Of a stretch of 64,000 bases of DNA, positions 26,043 through 37,320 are shown piece by piece. This DNA comes from Anadara kagoshimensis (Eukaryota; Mollusca; Bivalvia; Arcoida; Arcidae): positions 7,141,298 through 7,205,297 of the forward strand of contig CM037863.1 in NCBI GenBank assembly GCA_021292105.1, written 5' to 3'. The position numbers and the translations under genes are program-made. The notes beneath the pieces are model-generated. The model was not told where the DNA came from and did no database searches. It worked only from the letters and a program-made list of their open reading frames with translations. Each line of letters opens with the position of its first letter. Within the stretch, counting starts at the first letter, position 1.

Positions 26043-26118
26043 ACTTGTCAATTTGAAAGTTTTTACTTTGCTTCTAAATTCTTATTTGGACATGCATTAG
26101 AATGTTTGTTTTTGATTA
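26043..26118 (-). repeat. Family A terminal fragment
   Basis: ACTTGTCAATTTGAAAGTTT through GAATGTTTGTTTTTGATTA: only the outer ~75 bp of the 5' end. Confidence 0.7.
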
Positions 26119-26316
26119 GAAAACTAAATTGGAAGCAAGCACTTGATAATTGCAAGTTACATATATGGTTCATGTTCTGAAAATGTTATTAAAATTGCAG
26201 ATATAAAAGAATTAAAATTAAAAGCCATCATATCAAGTTCTAAAGCTAAAGTTTTCATAAAACGACATATCAACAAACTATTTTTATCTCTTGAAAAAAT
26301 AAAATACACAAAACTA

Positions 26317-26495
26317 CAGTCCAACCTGCCTTAAAGGTCACCTCTATATAAAGGCCACCTGCTTATAAAGATCAGTAGAATTATATCCCAATTGTTCTTT
26401 ATTCATATTATTTGAACCTGTATATAGAGGTCACCTTTCCATAAATGCCACTTTTACTGGTTCCCTTTGGTGGTCTTTATAGACAGGTTTGACTG
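26317..26495. mobile_element. TA-flanked MITE (CAGTCCAACCTG family), second copy
   Basis: Left CAGTCCAACCTGCCTTAAAG, right TTTATAGACAGGTTTGACTG, TA flanks; 179 bp. It keeps a ~20-bp segment (CACCTTTCCATAAATGCC) missing from the 12 kb copy. Confidence 0.85.
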
Positions 26496-26654
26496 TAATC
26501 GATCGGTTAATAGTGGAAAACATAAAACATAAGTAACTTATAAATAACATAAAAACATAATAACTACTAAATGAATACAGACGTTTAAATAATACAAATT
26601 AAATATATAATTCATGAAAGCGTAAGAATACATATAACATTTTGACTATTTAAG

Positions 26655-26795
26655 TTTAACACGTGGAAGTGAGACATGGTTTTCCAGAAAGGTAAACACC
26701 TACTGCTTAGTTAGCTTTACCCGACACACACGCACACACGTGGTTACACGTTCATCGTCTGTTGAATATCGATTATACATGTACGTTTTGACGTC
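26655..26795 (+). repeat. Family A fragment, 5'-truncated
   Basis: AACACGTGGAAGTGAGACAT through TTAGTTAGCTTTACCCGACA. It starts in mid-element and forms part of the 26.65-27.92 kb duplication. Confidence 0.6.
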
Positions 26796-26925
26796 AAACG
26801 TCCAACATTTTTCATCACAGTCTTATTCTGTTATAAGTCGCATTTAACCAATACTATCAGTTCAAAGGGGATTACTCGAGGATAATGAATTTTACCTTGT
26901 ACGATAACAATGATTTTTTTTACAT

Positions 26926-27139
26926 TACCCTAGATATATTTCACCTCTCATAGTTCAATGTTCCTTTCATTCTAAATTCTGATTATATACGTAACGGATA
27001 TAGCTAGTTTAACCAAAGGGGCTTGCTCTTTCTTTTTACATTCAAGATAGAAGTTCACATGTTACACATAATTTTTCGTTTTCAAAATTTCTACTTTGCT
27101 TCTGGACTGTGATTCAGGCATAGATAAGTATGTTTTGTT
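26926..27139 (-). repeat. Family A copy, diverged
   Basis: CCTAGATATATTTCACCTC, GTAACGGATATAGCTAGTTT and TACTTTGCTTCTGGACTGTG mark a minus copy. A poly-T run follows at its terminus. Confidence 0.7.
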
Positions 27140-27146
27140 TTGTTTT

Positions 27147-27195
27147 TTTTTTTTGTTTTTTTTATTGTTTTTTTTTTTTTTTTTTTTTTTTTTTG
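27147..27195. repeat. Poly-T tract
   Basis: Interrupted T run at the end of a minus-strand family A copy. Confidence 0.9.
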
Positions 27196-27212
27196 GATGA
27201 TTACACACCAAA

Positions 27213-27430
27213 CATAAACATACAGGTCCGTGTTCAAATAACAATAGCAAAAGACATTTGAAAATGTCAAATTTAACACGTGAACTTACATCAGTGATCT
27301 GAAACCTGGTGCTCCAGAACGTTTAGCACCTCCTGTCTCGCTATCTAACTCCACCATGTGTACCTGTGGTTGCAAGTCAAGCAGCTGCTAAATATTGAAT
27401 ATACATGTGCGTTTTGACGTCAAACGTTCA
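27213..27430 (+). repeat. Family A copy, diverged
   Basis: CATAAACATACAGGTCCGTG, TTTAACACGTGAACTTACAT and GGTGCTCCAGAACG, then TTTTGACGTCAAACGTTCAA. It corresponds to the 26.65 kb copy in the local duplication. Confidence 0.65.
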
Positions 27431-27691
27431 ACGTGTTTACCCCAATATATATTTGTTATTATTTGACATTTAATCAAAATTACATGTTATACGAGATTTA
27501 ATTTCACAGCACAAGACTGCCGTGCTTGGAACAAAATTATGAAACCAAAATTGTTTACACGATGTTGAATAGATATCATAGACCAAAATATATTTTCCAA
27601 ATTTTGCTAATAATAATATCATTTTAAAGAGAGATAATAACTCAAGTATTAAGAATGTAGCCTTGTATAATAACAATGAGTTTTTATACAC

Positions 27692-27922
27692 AGTCCTAGA
27701 TATATTTTACGTCCCATAGTTCTATGTTTTATTCACTCTAAATTTTGATTACACACGTGACAGATGTAGCTAGATTTACCGGAAGTACTTGCTGTTTTCA
27801 GAGCACCCGTTCTCAAATCCATGGTGTAAGTTCACATAGTAAATATAATTTGTCAGTTTCAAAGTTTTTACTTTGCTTTAAGATTGTAATTTAGACATGG
27901 AATAATGTGGTTGTTTTTATCA
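27692..27922 (-). repeat. Family A copy, diverged
   Basis: CCTAGATATATTTTACGTCC, TGATTACACACGTGACAGAT and TTTTACTTTGCTTTAAGATT. It corresponds to the 26.93 kb minus copy in the local duplication. Confidence 0.7.
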
Positions 27923-27929
27923 CATTTTA

Positions 27930-28960
27930 TACATTTAAATATTGGTTTATAAGTGTCTCAAACAGTATTAAAACCACACCACTGAGCATCATTTTGTCCT
28001 TGTTATCGTCGAAATCGTGAACAGTGTCTTTCAATTGTGATCAAAATGTGTTTTATGCTAAGCACCTCCGCGCATGTTGTCCATGAGGTTTATAGATTTG
28101 TATTCGATTTATTTGAAATTAGTATCAAATTATGACATCAATTTAAACGTTTTTATTGATTTCAATGTCGGCAGCTGCCTAATGTTTATACCTTGCAAGT
28201 TCTAAAAAAGAAAATTTGGTTGAAAATATATCTTTATGACAATTGAGATGGTAAACATGTTTTTATAATGTTTTTTATTGGCACAAAAGATACATTCATA
28301 AATTACAAATACAATGCAAAAACCTAATTGAACAAAAGTAAATTAATTAAAAGGCAAGCAATGATCATAGTATTCTTGAATAGAGTGTAGTTCGTCAATG
28401 GTCTGATGGCAGTGTTTATAATAACGGAAGTTTTTTTTTTTGAAAAGATAAACATATAGGTGTAAGAAGGGCAATGACGGCGGCACACGCTTCATTAGTA
28501 AAACTTAAGATGGTTAATATGTTATTATGATTGTTCGTCTTGGTCTCTTATTATTTTGTATGTTTATCTGGCTTTCCATGTTTCCGTCATCATCCTAGAA
28601 CCGATCGTCTAATTAGCCTGTTTAATTCCAAAAATTAATGGTAATAGACGCCTTAAAAGTCAAAGAAGAAAATAAAACAGGACACTCCCATCTATGTTGT
28701 TGATCATTTGATAAAAAGAAGGAGTTTTACAAGCGCAATAACGCATATTTCACTTTAGGAAAAAACCGGAAACAAAAGTGATAATTGTAATATTGAAAAG
28801 TTTAGTTATACAACAATGACATATGTGACCTTGAAGTTTGTTATTGCGATTACCTATTTCTTTCATGGAGAAATGACTTGGAGTCCAATAACGGTGACAC
28901 CGATTCAGGGGTATAATTGATGTCCATACTTAAAAGAACTGAAATGATATCTTAAATATT
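27930..28960. other. No feature recognised
   Basis: AT-rich, no frames or repeats that I can assign. Confidence 0.5.
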
Positions 28961-28963
28961 TCA

Positions 28964-29110
28964 AATCCAAAACAAACATTACAATACATGACCAACCACA
29001 ATATTAATTCATAAGCAAAGTAAAAACTTTTTACGATGGCAAATTCATTTAAACACCAGGGAAGTGAGCCGGTGGCTCCGAAAGAGTAAGAACCTCCTAC
29101 TGTTTTTGCG
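28964..29110 (+). repeat. Family A copy, 5' half
   Basis: AAAACAAACATTACAATACATG start, TAAGCAAAGTAAAAACTTT and AACACCAGGGAAGTGAGCC. Confidence 0.65.
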
Positions 29111-29877
29111 AGCGATTGACGGAAGGCATATTTCTCGTATGGCTTTAAGATTTTACCTATAAGAGTCCACTGTTAAATAAAATAGTGCTTTTCTCACTTA
29201 ATCAGAGATAATATTTCAGTTAAAATCCGTAATAAAAAAGTGGCTGTACACTGGATAAATACTCGTTTATACTTTAAATCGCAATTGAATTATTTTTGGC
29301 GATTTACTGATGCTCCAGCAGCATTTTCAATTCGTTGTTTCAGACTACAACCAAACCTACAATCATGACATTCTTTTGAGACGTCATGTTTTATACGAGA
29401 CTTTCACTTTGCTTTGTCTTGTTATATACATGTATTAGTATATTAATATCAATGCTTGTACAACTTTTATATTAACACTCCTGACCAAAAAGTATTATTA
29501 CTTATTGACTTACAATTGAGTCTTACAATGTTCTTTGAAGATAGTGGGTAAAAGCTCTACCATAGCTTATTAAATGAGAAACCAGTCTACCAGCAGCAGA
29601 AGAATCAGTTATATTGCTGCATCAAAAAGTAAAGTTGACAATAGAAAAATTGATTTCATCACGTTTGAGACCAAGATACAGACCAATAATTAGTATTTCA
29701 TTTTGTGATATATTGATCGTATCTTTTTGTCGATTCTTTTCTCAATTACATCATAATCGAGCTAAATGGCATAAATTGTACGCACAGTTTGATGTTAAGT
29801 TCATGCCTAATAGAAATACCAAAATATTCAGTGTTGGCTATTTAATTTGAAATTATAATTTAATTCTAAGCATCATA

Positions 29878-29958
29878 TACCTTTTCGGAGCACCCATGCT
29901 CACTTCCATGGTGACAGTTTGCTTTGATTTTGGATTGTAGTTTGGGCATGTATGATAT

Positions 29959-29962
<4 letters not shown>
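29878..29962 (-). repeat. Family A fragment
   Basis: CGGAGCACCCATGCTCACTT through TTTGCTTTGATTTTGGATTG, with the ~40 bp between them lost. It abuts the ATT/TTTA microsatellite at 29.96 kb. Confidence 0.55.
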
Positions 29963-29965
<3 letters not shown>

Positions 29966-30027
<62 letters not shown>

Positions 30028-30028
30028 T
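29966..30028. repeat. (ATT)n and (TTTA)n microsatellite
   Basis: Compound tract of about nine ATT and ten TTTA units. Confidence 0.95.
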
Positions 30029-30359
30029 ATTGTATAAAATGTGGTATTAGGTCATCAAAACACGTTCCGGACTTTAGTTTTTAAATATATGTATAGTTTT
30101 TTGTAACTTGTCTGTTGTCTTTTTTAATAAGGTTTTCAGGCGAAGGGTCATTTCAAGAGCGAAACAACAGTCATTTCAAGAGCGAAACAACATAAAGTGA
30201 CATAAGTAAGAGTGACACAAATAAGCCGCCGTTTTTTAATTAAAGCCATAAAAGTACCGTCTTTTTTAAATCAGAGAAGTTTTGCAGGGGGGGGGGTTAA
30301 GGCGAAAGGACATTTTAAGAGTGAATTACGTATTATACTAGTATTATTTTACAGAACAG

Positions 30360-30670
30360 AAATGGAAGCATAAATGAACAGAAGCAAAGTAAACACTTTA
30401 GAACTGACAAGATAGGTAAGACACTTGAATTTCCACCAGGGAAGTGAGGCCGGGTGTCCGGAAGGATAAGCACATTTTGTTTAGCTAGCTACAACCGTCA
30501 CGTGTATAATCAAGATTGTGAAAGGAACATGGAACTATGGGACGTCAAATATATCCAGGGAATCCTAGGCACAGAGATGTCAACTTATCAACAATACTGC
30601 GATGACGGCCCTAAAACTTTTTGAGGGCCTTGATAAGCCTAGGCTTGCAATATCCCTGAGTCAACAAAAA
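30360..30670 (+). repeat. Family A copy, lacking the outer 5' end
   Basis: AGAAGCAAAGTAAACACTTT, TTCCACCAGGGAAGTGAGGC, TTTAGCTAGCTACAACCGTC, TGATAAGCCTAGGCTTGCAA and CCCTGAGTCAACAA. Confidence 0.8.
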
Positions 30671-31026
30671 TTGACTAAAGTACACTGCAAGTACATATTA
30701 TTTTTTATTTTAAGATTACAAGCAAGTCCACAACAGCAAAATGTACATATACTTTTGCCACGTATGAGGTTATATGTTAAAATTACTCATGACTTATTAC
30801 GTATGTTGTCATGGCTACCTTACATATATTGACATGTAATCTGTAGTCAACGTTACAAATCACAGCGCCTCTTCCATCCTAGCTACGAATCCAACTGGGT
30901 GCAAATCTATCAGTGAGACCGGACGTAAGTTGGCTTCACAATTTTTTTGGTAAGAGAAAATATAATCAAGGACAGAAACAATATGGGTTGAAACGAAACA
31001 AAATGGGTTGAAACGAATTCTTTTAC

Positions 31027-31112
31027 CCCATCAAACACAAACATATCGATCCATGTCCAAATCACAATCTTGATTTGAACATGGGCCGGTGTGTTTTGTT
31101 TGATGTAGTACT
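31027..31112. repeat. Head-to-head family A termini (palindrome)
   Basis: CAAACACAAACATATCGATC and CATGTCCAAATCACAATC are followed at once by the reverse complement (TGATTTGAACATGGGCCGG, GTGTTTTGTTTGA). The two outer ends face each other with only a few bases between the arms. Confidence 0.6.
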
Positions 31113-31469
31113 TTAGAGGGATCTCTTTCATACTTCTTTTTTTTACCCAGTGGTGTGGCTATAAAATTAAACAGCCATCGACTTCTAAAATTCAAAATTC
31201 TATTTGAGTGTATTATTTCAATCAGCTTTATTATGAAAAAGCGTATTTCTGATTTTTTTTATTTTTGCTGCATGCTTGTTTTTAGAAACGTTTTCGTATA
31301 TATTACTGTCTATACCAGACCTGAAAAGGGTGAAAATCCATGATCTGTCTTTACTGCAATTTATAATATAGTTTCTAGATCATAAATAAATTATTAGCTA
31401 CTATTGAGACCATCCCAAATTACTATAATCACATATGACGTCGGTATTATTACAATCAATTATTTGACC

Positions 31470-31790
31470 ACTGCGGTTGCTGTGTTGGAAGCGTGCTCAC
31501 TCCGTAAATGGGAGGTCGTTAGTTCAAACCCCGACCGGATCTGACCCAAAACTTGAAAGTGAGTAGTGATTGTTCTTTCGTCAAGCACTCTGCATTACGG
31601 AATAAAAGACACGATTCTTTTTGGATAAGAACTTTAAAAAACGAGACCCAGTGTCATGAAAGGCGTGGCTCGATAAAGAACCATGTTGTATAATGCTATT
31701 TATGGAACACACAGGCAAAATTTCTGCACATTTGCCTTTAGCTGATGACGTCTCGATATAAGTGAAAAATTCATTACTCAACTCAACTTA
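31470..31790 (+). mobile_element. tRNA-headed SINE, full length
   Basis: Head ACTGCGGTTGCTGTGTTGGA has a damaged A box; B box AGTTCAAACCCCGACC. Body ends TCATTACTCAACTCAACTTA. Confidence 0.8.
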
Positions 31791-31870
31791 CTGGTCATTG
31801 ATTGTGTATTTGTTTCCCAATTAATACGCTATGCTAGAGCTTGTTGCAACTACAGGGACTTTGTACATTA

Positions 31871-32040
31871 AAGCAGGCTGCTTGCAAATAAATTGTTGGC
31901 TTACCAAGACCCTCAATAAGTTTTACGGCCGTCATCACAGTATCGTTGATATGTTTGATGTCTCTGTGTCCAGTTCCAAAGTTTTTACTTCGCTTCTGGA
32001 TTGTTATTTGGACATGAATTAGAATGTTTGTTTTTGATTA
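31871..32040 (-). repeat. Family A copy with large internal deletion
   Basis: Both ends are present (AGCAGGCTGCTTGCAAATAA and AGAATGTTTGTTTTTGATTA), but the middle is missing: TGTCTCTGTGTCC jumps directly to AGTTCCAAAGTTTTTACTT. Confidence 0.8.
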
Positions 32041-32910
32041 CATTATCAATCTACATTGATCCATATTATATAACAGCTGTTGTTTGATTAAGCAATGATT
32101 GTTTTGACTTTTTAATTGTACGTATTATTGCAAACATGTTGCTGTATCCAGGCTTGCAGTTTCAGTACAATATCCCAGTTGATTGTCAAGGACAGCATTA
32201 TTCATCTTGATAATTAATGTACATGAATTATATTACATAACAGTTGTTGTTTGGTGAAGTAATGTTATCGAAGGCATTTATGAACCATTGGTATGAATAA
32301 GTAGGATTGATTATGTCTTTTTATTGACCTCATATTTTCTTCATTAAAATGTTGCTGTACCCAGGCTTGCTGTTTCAGTACAATATCCCTGTTCATTGCC
32401 AAGGGCAGAGTTTATAAATATTTTGATAATTATTCTACATTGAATCATATTGTATAACAGCTATGGTTTTGTAAAGTAATGCATTTATTTACGATAAATT
32501 GTACGTTTTTATCAACCACTGATTGTAAAAATAGGTGGTCTGAAAGGAAACTTTACAATCACCCCACTGTTTTTCTGTAAAAAATATTGTTGTACTCAAA
32601 CTTTGTGTTTAAGTAGAATGTTTCTGTTCATTGATAAATAATTATTTGGATAATCAATTAACATTGAAACATATTATATAACATATGTTTCTTTTGATGA
32701 AGTAATTATTGTATTTATTTTTAATTGTACGTATTTTTGAAAACATGTTTCTGTATCCATGCTTGCTGTTTCAGTACAATATCTTAGTTCATTGTCAAGG
32801 ACAGTGGTATTCATATTGTTAATTAACCTACATTAATTCATATTACATAATAAATGTTGTTTAATGAAGTAATGCTTGTATTTAATTTTGAATTGAACAT
32901 ATTTATGAAC
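32040..32910. repeat. Diverged ~160-230 bp tandem repeat (about four units)
   Basis: TTGCTGTATCCAGGCTTGC, GTTTCAGTACAATATC recurs at ~32.14, 32.35, 32.59 (decayed) and 32.75 kb. CTACATTGA-TCATATTA-TAACAG, TTGTTT recurs between. Confidence 0.7.
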
Positions 32911-33461
32911 AACATGTTCTAAAATACTAGGTGTGGTTAAAATCGTTATATGTACCCTATTGTTCGTCTATTGTTGGGAATTTTTATAATCAGTCTCCGT
33001 TTGCCTTTCCTGTCTTGTTTGGGTGCGTAAAAATTTATTTGCATGGTGTCGCAATCTTCGTTGTCATTGGTGGATGCCAAGTACGTTGCACATTTCCTTA
33101 TTTTATGTTAAAAAGACGCCCACACAAGTATTTTACCAGCAGCTTGGCTATGCATACTATTTTTGTATGATTAAACTCACGTAGACAAGAAATTCAACGG
33201 CTAAAACATATTGCACTTATCTCTGTTAAAATTCAGGTTAAAGTACGGATATGCACAGAATATATCTGCTGAAGGTTAAACCCAAATTAATTGATTGGTT
33301 CACTGGTTCAATGAATGAGGTTTACGTTACAATTAAGAATTCAAATATTCATCAGCTATATGTGAAGTTGCAGGATTTTTTTATTCTTGCACTGCTCTTA
33401 GGGCAAGGTTAGTTAAGGTTTTCTAACGTGTCACGCCTGTTGTGTGGCATCGGTATTTTAA

Positions 33462-33850
33462 TGTCTCAGTCCATGTTCAAATCACAATTCCAAAGAAAAT
33501 TAAAAACTTCGAAAATGACAAAATTAAGTCAGACACGTGGTTCTTACACTTCCGGAGTACTTCACTTGACTTCCCGGATGAAAGTTAATGTGTTTATCTT
33601 AATTTGTCTTAAAGTTTTTACTTTGCTTTGAAATTCTGATTTGGACATGGATTGGTATGTTTGGTTTTTTTTTCTTTGGATTGTGATTTGGACATGGATT
33701 GGTATGTTTGTTTTTACTTTTCTTTGGATTGTGATTTGGACATGGATTGGTATATTTGTTTTACTTTGCTTTGAAATTCTGATTTGGAAATAAATTAGAA
33801 TATTTGTGTTTACTTAGCTTTAGGATTGTGATTTGGACACAGACGTGTAT
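33462..33850. repeat. Family A inverted pair with tandem terminal units
   Basis: A plus-strand terminus and body (33462-33541; TCCATGTTCAAATCACAATT, CAGACACGTGG) is followed by a minus-strand body, then about five TTTGCTTTGGATTGTGATT/TGGACATGGATTGGTATG units of ~48 bp running to 33850. Confidence 0.65.
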
Positions 33851-34112
33851 TAATTATTTTGATATTTGATCATATTTCATTTTTGTTATCACATTTTTTG
33901 CATGTTATTAGAAATTTTGAATTGTTGAATTTAACACATGCCTATGAGTAACATCACGCACAAAATGTCATAAATGAATAGTATATATCTTGTGTTAATT
34001 AAAGCCATTGTTTGTTGTAACAGTTGATGATGTTGTGTTTACTTAGCAGCGACATAAATGCACACACCCAGCATGCCAAAGATAACAATTACTAACGCGA
34101 CAAGCACGCAGA

Positions 34113-35463
34113 CAATAATAAAAACAAACATACTTATCTTTTTCCAAATCACAATCCAGAAGCAAAGTAAAACAAACATTCAATCCATGTCTAAATCACA
34201 ATCCAGAAGCAAAGTAAAAACAAACATACAATCCATGACCAAATCACAATCCAGAAGCAAAGTAAAAACAAACATACAATCCATGTCCAAATCACAATCC
34301 AGAAGCAAAGTAAAAACAAACATACAATCCATGTCCAAATCACAATCCAGAAGCAAAGTAAAAACAAACATACAATCCATGACCAAATCACAATCCAGAA
34401 GCAAAGTAAAAACAAACATACAATTCATGTCCAAATCACAATCCAGAAGCAAAGAAAAAACAATAATTCAAGCCAAGCCCAAATCACAATCAAGAGCAAA
34501 GTAAAAACAAACATACGATCTATGTCCAAATTACAATCCAGAAGCAAAAAAAAAACAATAATTCAATCCATGTCCAAATCACAATCCAGAAGCAGAGAAA
34601 AAAACAAACATACAATCCATGTCCAAATCACAATCCAGAAGCAAAGTAAAAACAAACCATACAATCCATGTCCAAATCACAATCCAGAAGCAAAGTAAAA
34701 ACAAACATACAATTCATGTCCAAATCACAATCCAGAAGCAAAGTAAAAACAAACATACAATCCATGTCCAAATCACAATCCAGAAGCAAAGTAAAAACAA
34801 ACATACAATCCATGTCCAAATCACAATCCAGAAGCAAAGTAAAAACAAACATACAATCCATGTCCAAATCACAATCCAGAAGCAAAGTAAAAACAAACAT
34901 ATGATCTATGTCCAAATTACAATCCAGAAGCAAAAAAAAACCAATAATTAAATCCATGTCCAAATCACATTCCAGAAGCAGAGAAAAAAACAAACATACA
35001 ATCCATGTCCAAATCGCAATCCAGAAGCAAAGTTAAAAAAAAACCATACAATCCATGTCCAAATCACAATCCAGAAGCAAAGTAAAAACAAACATACAAT
35101 TCATGTCCAAATCACAATCCAGAAGCAAAGTAAAAACAAACATACAATCCATGTCCAAATCACAATCCAGAAGCAAAGTTAAAACAAACATACAATTCAT
35201 GACCAAATCACAACCCCTAAGCACAGTAAAAACAAATATACAATCCATGTCCGAAACACGATTCAGAAGCAAAGTAAAAACAAACATACAATCCATGTTT
35301 AAATCACAATCCAGAAGCAAAGTAAAAACAAACATACAATCCATGTTTAAATCACAATCCAGAAGCAAAGTAAAAACAAACATACAATCCATGTTTAAAT
35401 CACAATCCAGAAGCAAAGTTAAAACAAACATACAATCCATGTTTAAATCACAATCCAGAAGCA
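34113..35463 (+). repeat. 48-bp tandem array derived from the end of family A (~28 units)
   Basis: Each monomer runs AAAAACAAACATACAATCC, ATGTCCAAATCACAATCC, AGAAGCAAAGT. This is exactly the outer 5' end of family A. Spacing is 48 bp where checked (34281 to 34329). A variant block with GATCTATGTCCAAATTAC, CAATAATT and GCAGAGAAAAAAAC recurs ~386 bp apart (~34.51 and ~34.90 kb), which is a higher-order unit of eight monomers. Because 48 is a multiple of three, long open frames appear on both strands. They have no start context, composition or family match and are not genes. Confidence 0.95.
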
Positions 35464-35605
35464 ATGTAAAAATTTTGAAACTGATTAGTTAGTTTACACA
35501 CGTAAACTTCCACCATGGAAGTGCGACAGGGTGCTCCAGAAGGGTAAAGAATTTCTATTTAGCTAGTTACACCTGCCACGAGTGTTATAAAAATTAAATA
35601 AGTAT
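35463..35605 (+). repeat. Family A body attached to the 48-bp array
   Basis: TGATTAGTTAGTTTACACAC, AACTTCCACCATGGAAGTGC and TTAGCTAGTTACACCTGCCA follow the last array unit directly. The array is therefore an expansion of this copy's own 5' end. Confidence 0.85.
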
Positions 35606-36156
35606 AATAAATTAATTAAAAGTTAACAAACATATTTTTCTTTCTTTTTTGCTTTTTATATATTTTTTAAAACATCAAGACGTATTATTGTCTGTCCAAT
35701 CTGCTCCTCCAACACAGTTAAGGTTGTTTTTACAAGGCTTGGTATGCATAATTGACAGGATGCCAGGATGTGACATTGTGTATTTCAGAAGAGGCAGATA
35801 CTCTTTGTACATTTCTTAAACTTCTGGTTGTGTATTTCACTTTTTATAAAATTAGTACGCATGTACTACGTTAAAGTTCTCTGAATCGAAAATGTAGTTT
35901 ATAATATGGTTTTTTTTCCAAAAGGATTCCTTGTTGACTTTGTTGTGGCGTCCTTAGAAACCTGAGATTACTCTAAACTGACGCCATAGAAACTCTAAAA
36001 ACCATTTCCATTTTCGTTTAAAGCACGATAACAGTTGATATGATAAAATCGGGACGTCATATGGAGAACAAAAAGGGTATTCTCAAATCACTGGTAGTCG
36101 AAAAAATAATTGTAAGAGATAAGCTAAGCTTGGGCTTTGCACAGCTTTGTCAATGA

Positions 36157-36698
36157 ATGTCTTGCCAAATTCTTGATAAGTGTGTAAAAAAGGGAGAAAT
36201 AGAGTATGGACCTAGTACAGTAAGTGTATGTAAGGGTTATTTGAGAGCAATCTTAAACGCCAAAAGTACAGTGCAAGTTTAATCAGTAAGTTCGAATTTT
36301 CAAAATTCAGGGAATCGCTTAAATCAATGCAAAAGAACCTAAAGAGCAAATTGATATGGAAATAGTCCAAAAACTGCTGAAACAATTACACACGATGAAC
36401 TAGACGATTTATGAAAATGTGGTTTACCTGGAAACAAAATACCATTGTTAAACACATTTTGGATTAATAATACATTTCAATTTGGAATGAGAAGGGGTGA
36501 GACAAAAAAAATCTCTGTTGAGGTGACTTTGAGCAAAATTTTGATCATAAATTATACAAGGAGTACTTGGTACAAAAAGAAACACAGACAACGACAAGGA
36601 CGGGGGAAGACACTGACAATGTGCTAACAGAACACCATAGGATGCTTAAAATGCCAAACTTTTATGGTATTGTGGTTGCTAAGTTATCCGAACGTTAG
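36157..36698 (+). pseudogene. Decayed Crypton/QRICH1-type (DUF3504, ZMYM2-like C-terminal) domain fragment
   Basis: Broken reading frames on the plus strand line up in the order of the domain shared by QRICH1, ZMYM2-4 and Crypton-derived proteins. Frame 1 (36157-~36280) reads ...ILDKCVKKGEIEYGPSTVS then KGYLRAIL, like the usual kkdG-EYEPsTl-RyL block. Frame 3 (36285-~36362) reads FSKFRESLKSMQKNLKSK, like the fR-LdaeMKeLtskG block. Frame 1 again (36370-~36510) reads AETITHDELDDL, a stop at 36412, KCGLPGNKIPLLNTFW, then FGMRRGE, matching adpit-eeE-LW-g-lg-LLNT-f-FGLRgg-EHR. Frame 3 (36522-36695) reads GDFEQNFDH, EYLVQKETQTTTRTGED, matching the GD-YLe-ERqTKTRTG block, then PNFYG. It has at least three frameshifts, one internal stop, and no intact ends. 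The order of motifs is seen; the family call is from memory of the domain. Whether it came from a Crypton transposon or a host QRICH1-like gene is open. Confidence 0.6.
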
Positions 36699-36932
36699 GA
36701 ACCAATCCTCTGTTGTAGCTGTCTTGTATAGGTTAAATAGGATTTTTTTTCTTTCTAGTATTACAATTTATAAACTCGTTGTCTTGTTATTCCATCTATT
36801 TATCCATCTCTCCATTCGTGCGTTAATCTTGTTGTGCTTTTCGTTGACCGGACATTCCTCTTCACACACAATATTCCAGACATTTCTGTCCGTTCTCACG
36901 TTTACTTGTGACAACATTGTGAATTATGTACA

Positions 36933-37155
36933 CAGTACGGGCCTGACGAAAGTTTGACACTTAGATAACTATATAACGCATGCCGAATTGACAGCTAACA
37001 CCTGAAGTCCCTCGTCTGCTATATTTGGGCAGCTGCTATATCTATCTCTAGGCAGCTTTCAGTCTCTAGCTATCGATATATAAACCACACGGTGGCAGCC
37101 GGGCGTTGACTACTTCTCGTTAACCCAGTGTTAAACTTTCGACAGGCGTGCATTG
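36933..37155. mobile_element. CAGT MITE copy
   Basis: CAGTACGGGCCTGACGAAAG at the left and AACTTTCGACAGGCGTGCAT, TG then TA at the right. 223 bp; the left TA is lost. Confidence 0.75.
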
Positions 37156-37320
37156 TAGCTCTCTGTTGGTCTCTCTCTAATAGATGGTTTGGCGTATTTG
37201 TGGTTTGACCGATTTTATTGTAAAACACACTAGCATGTCGTTCAGTCACTTGATTGTTTTTCAACCCACCCATCAGATATATTTGATATAGGTCTATATT
37301 CTTTTCACTCTCATATTTTA

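Larger units (their letters stand above)
26640..27925. repeat. Local tandem duplication containing paired family A copies
   Basis: TTTTGACGTCAAACG(T)CCAAC (26.79 and 27.41 kb) and a ...GATAACAATGA-TTTTT...CCTAGATATATTT stretch (26.9 and 27.68 kb) occur in the same order, each between a plus and a minus family A copy. The unit is about 0.6-0.75 kb. Confidence 0.65.

Noticed and set aside
27062-27279. Lys/Asn-rich frames
   Set aside because: They are produced by the poly-T tract at 27.15-27.2 kb.
34113-35463. CRISPR-like array
   Set aside because: The whole 48-bp unit repeats with no unique spacers, and the host is an animal.
34058-35492. Open frames of 110-148 residues on both strands with repeated KSQSRSKVKT or LLLDCDLDMD units
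   Set aside because: They are translations of the 48-bp satellite; a period divisible by three keeps all frames open. No start context, domain or independent conservation.
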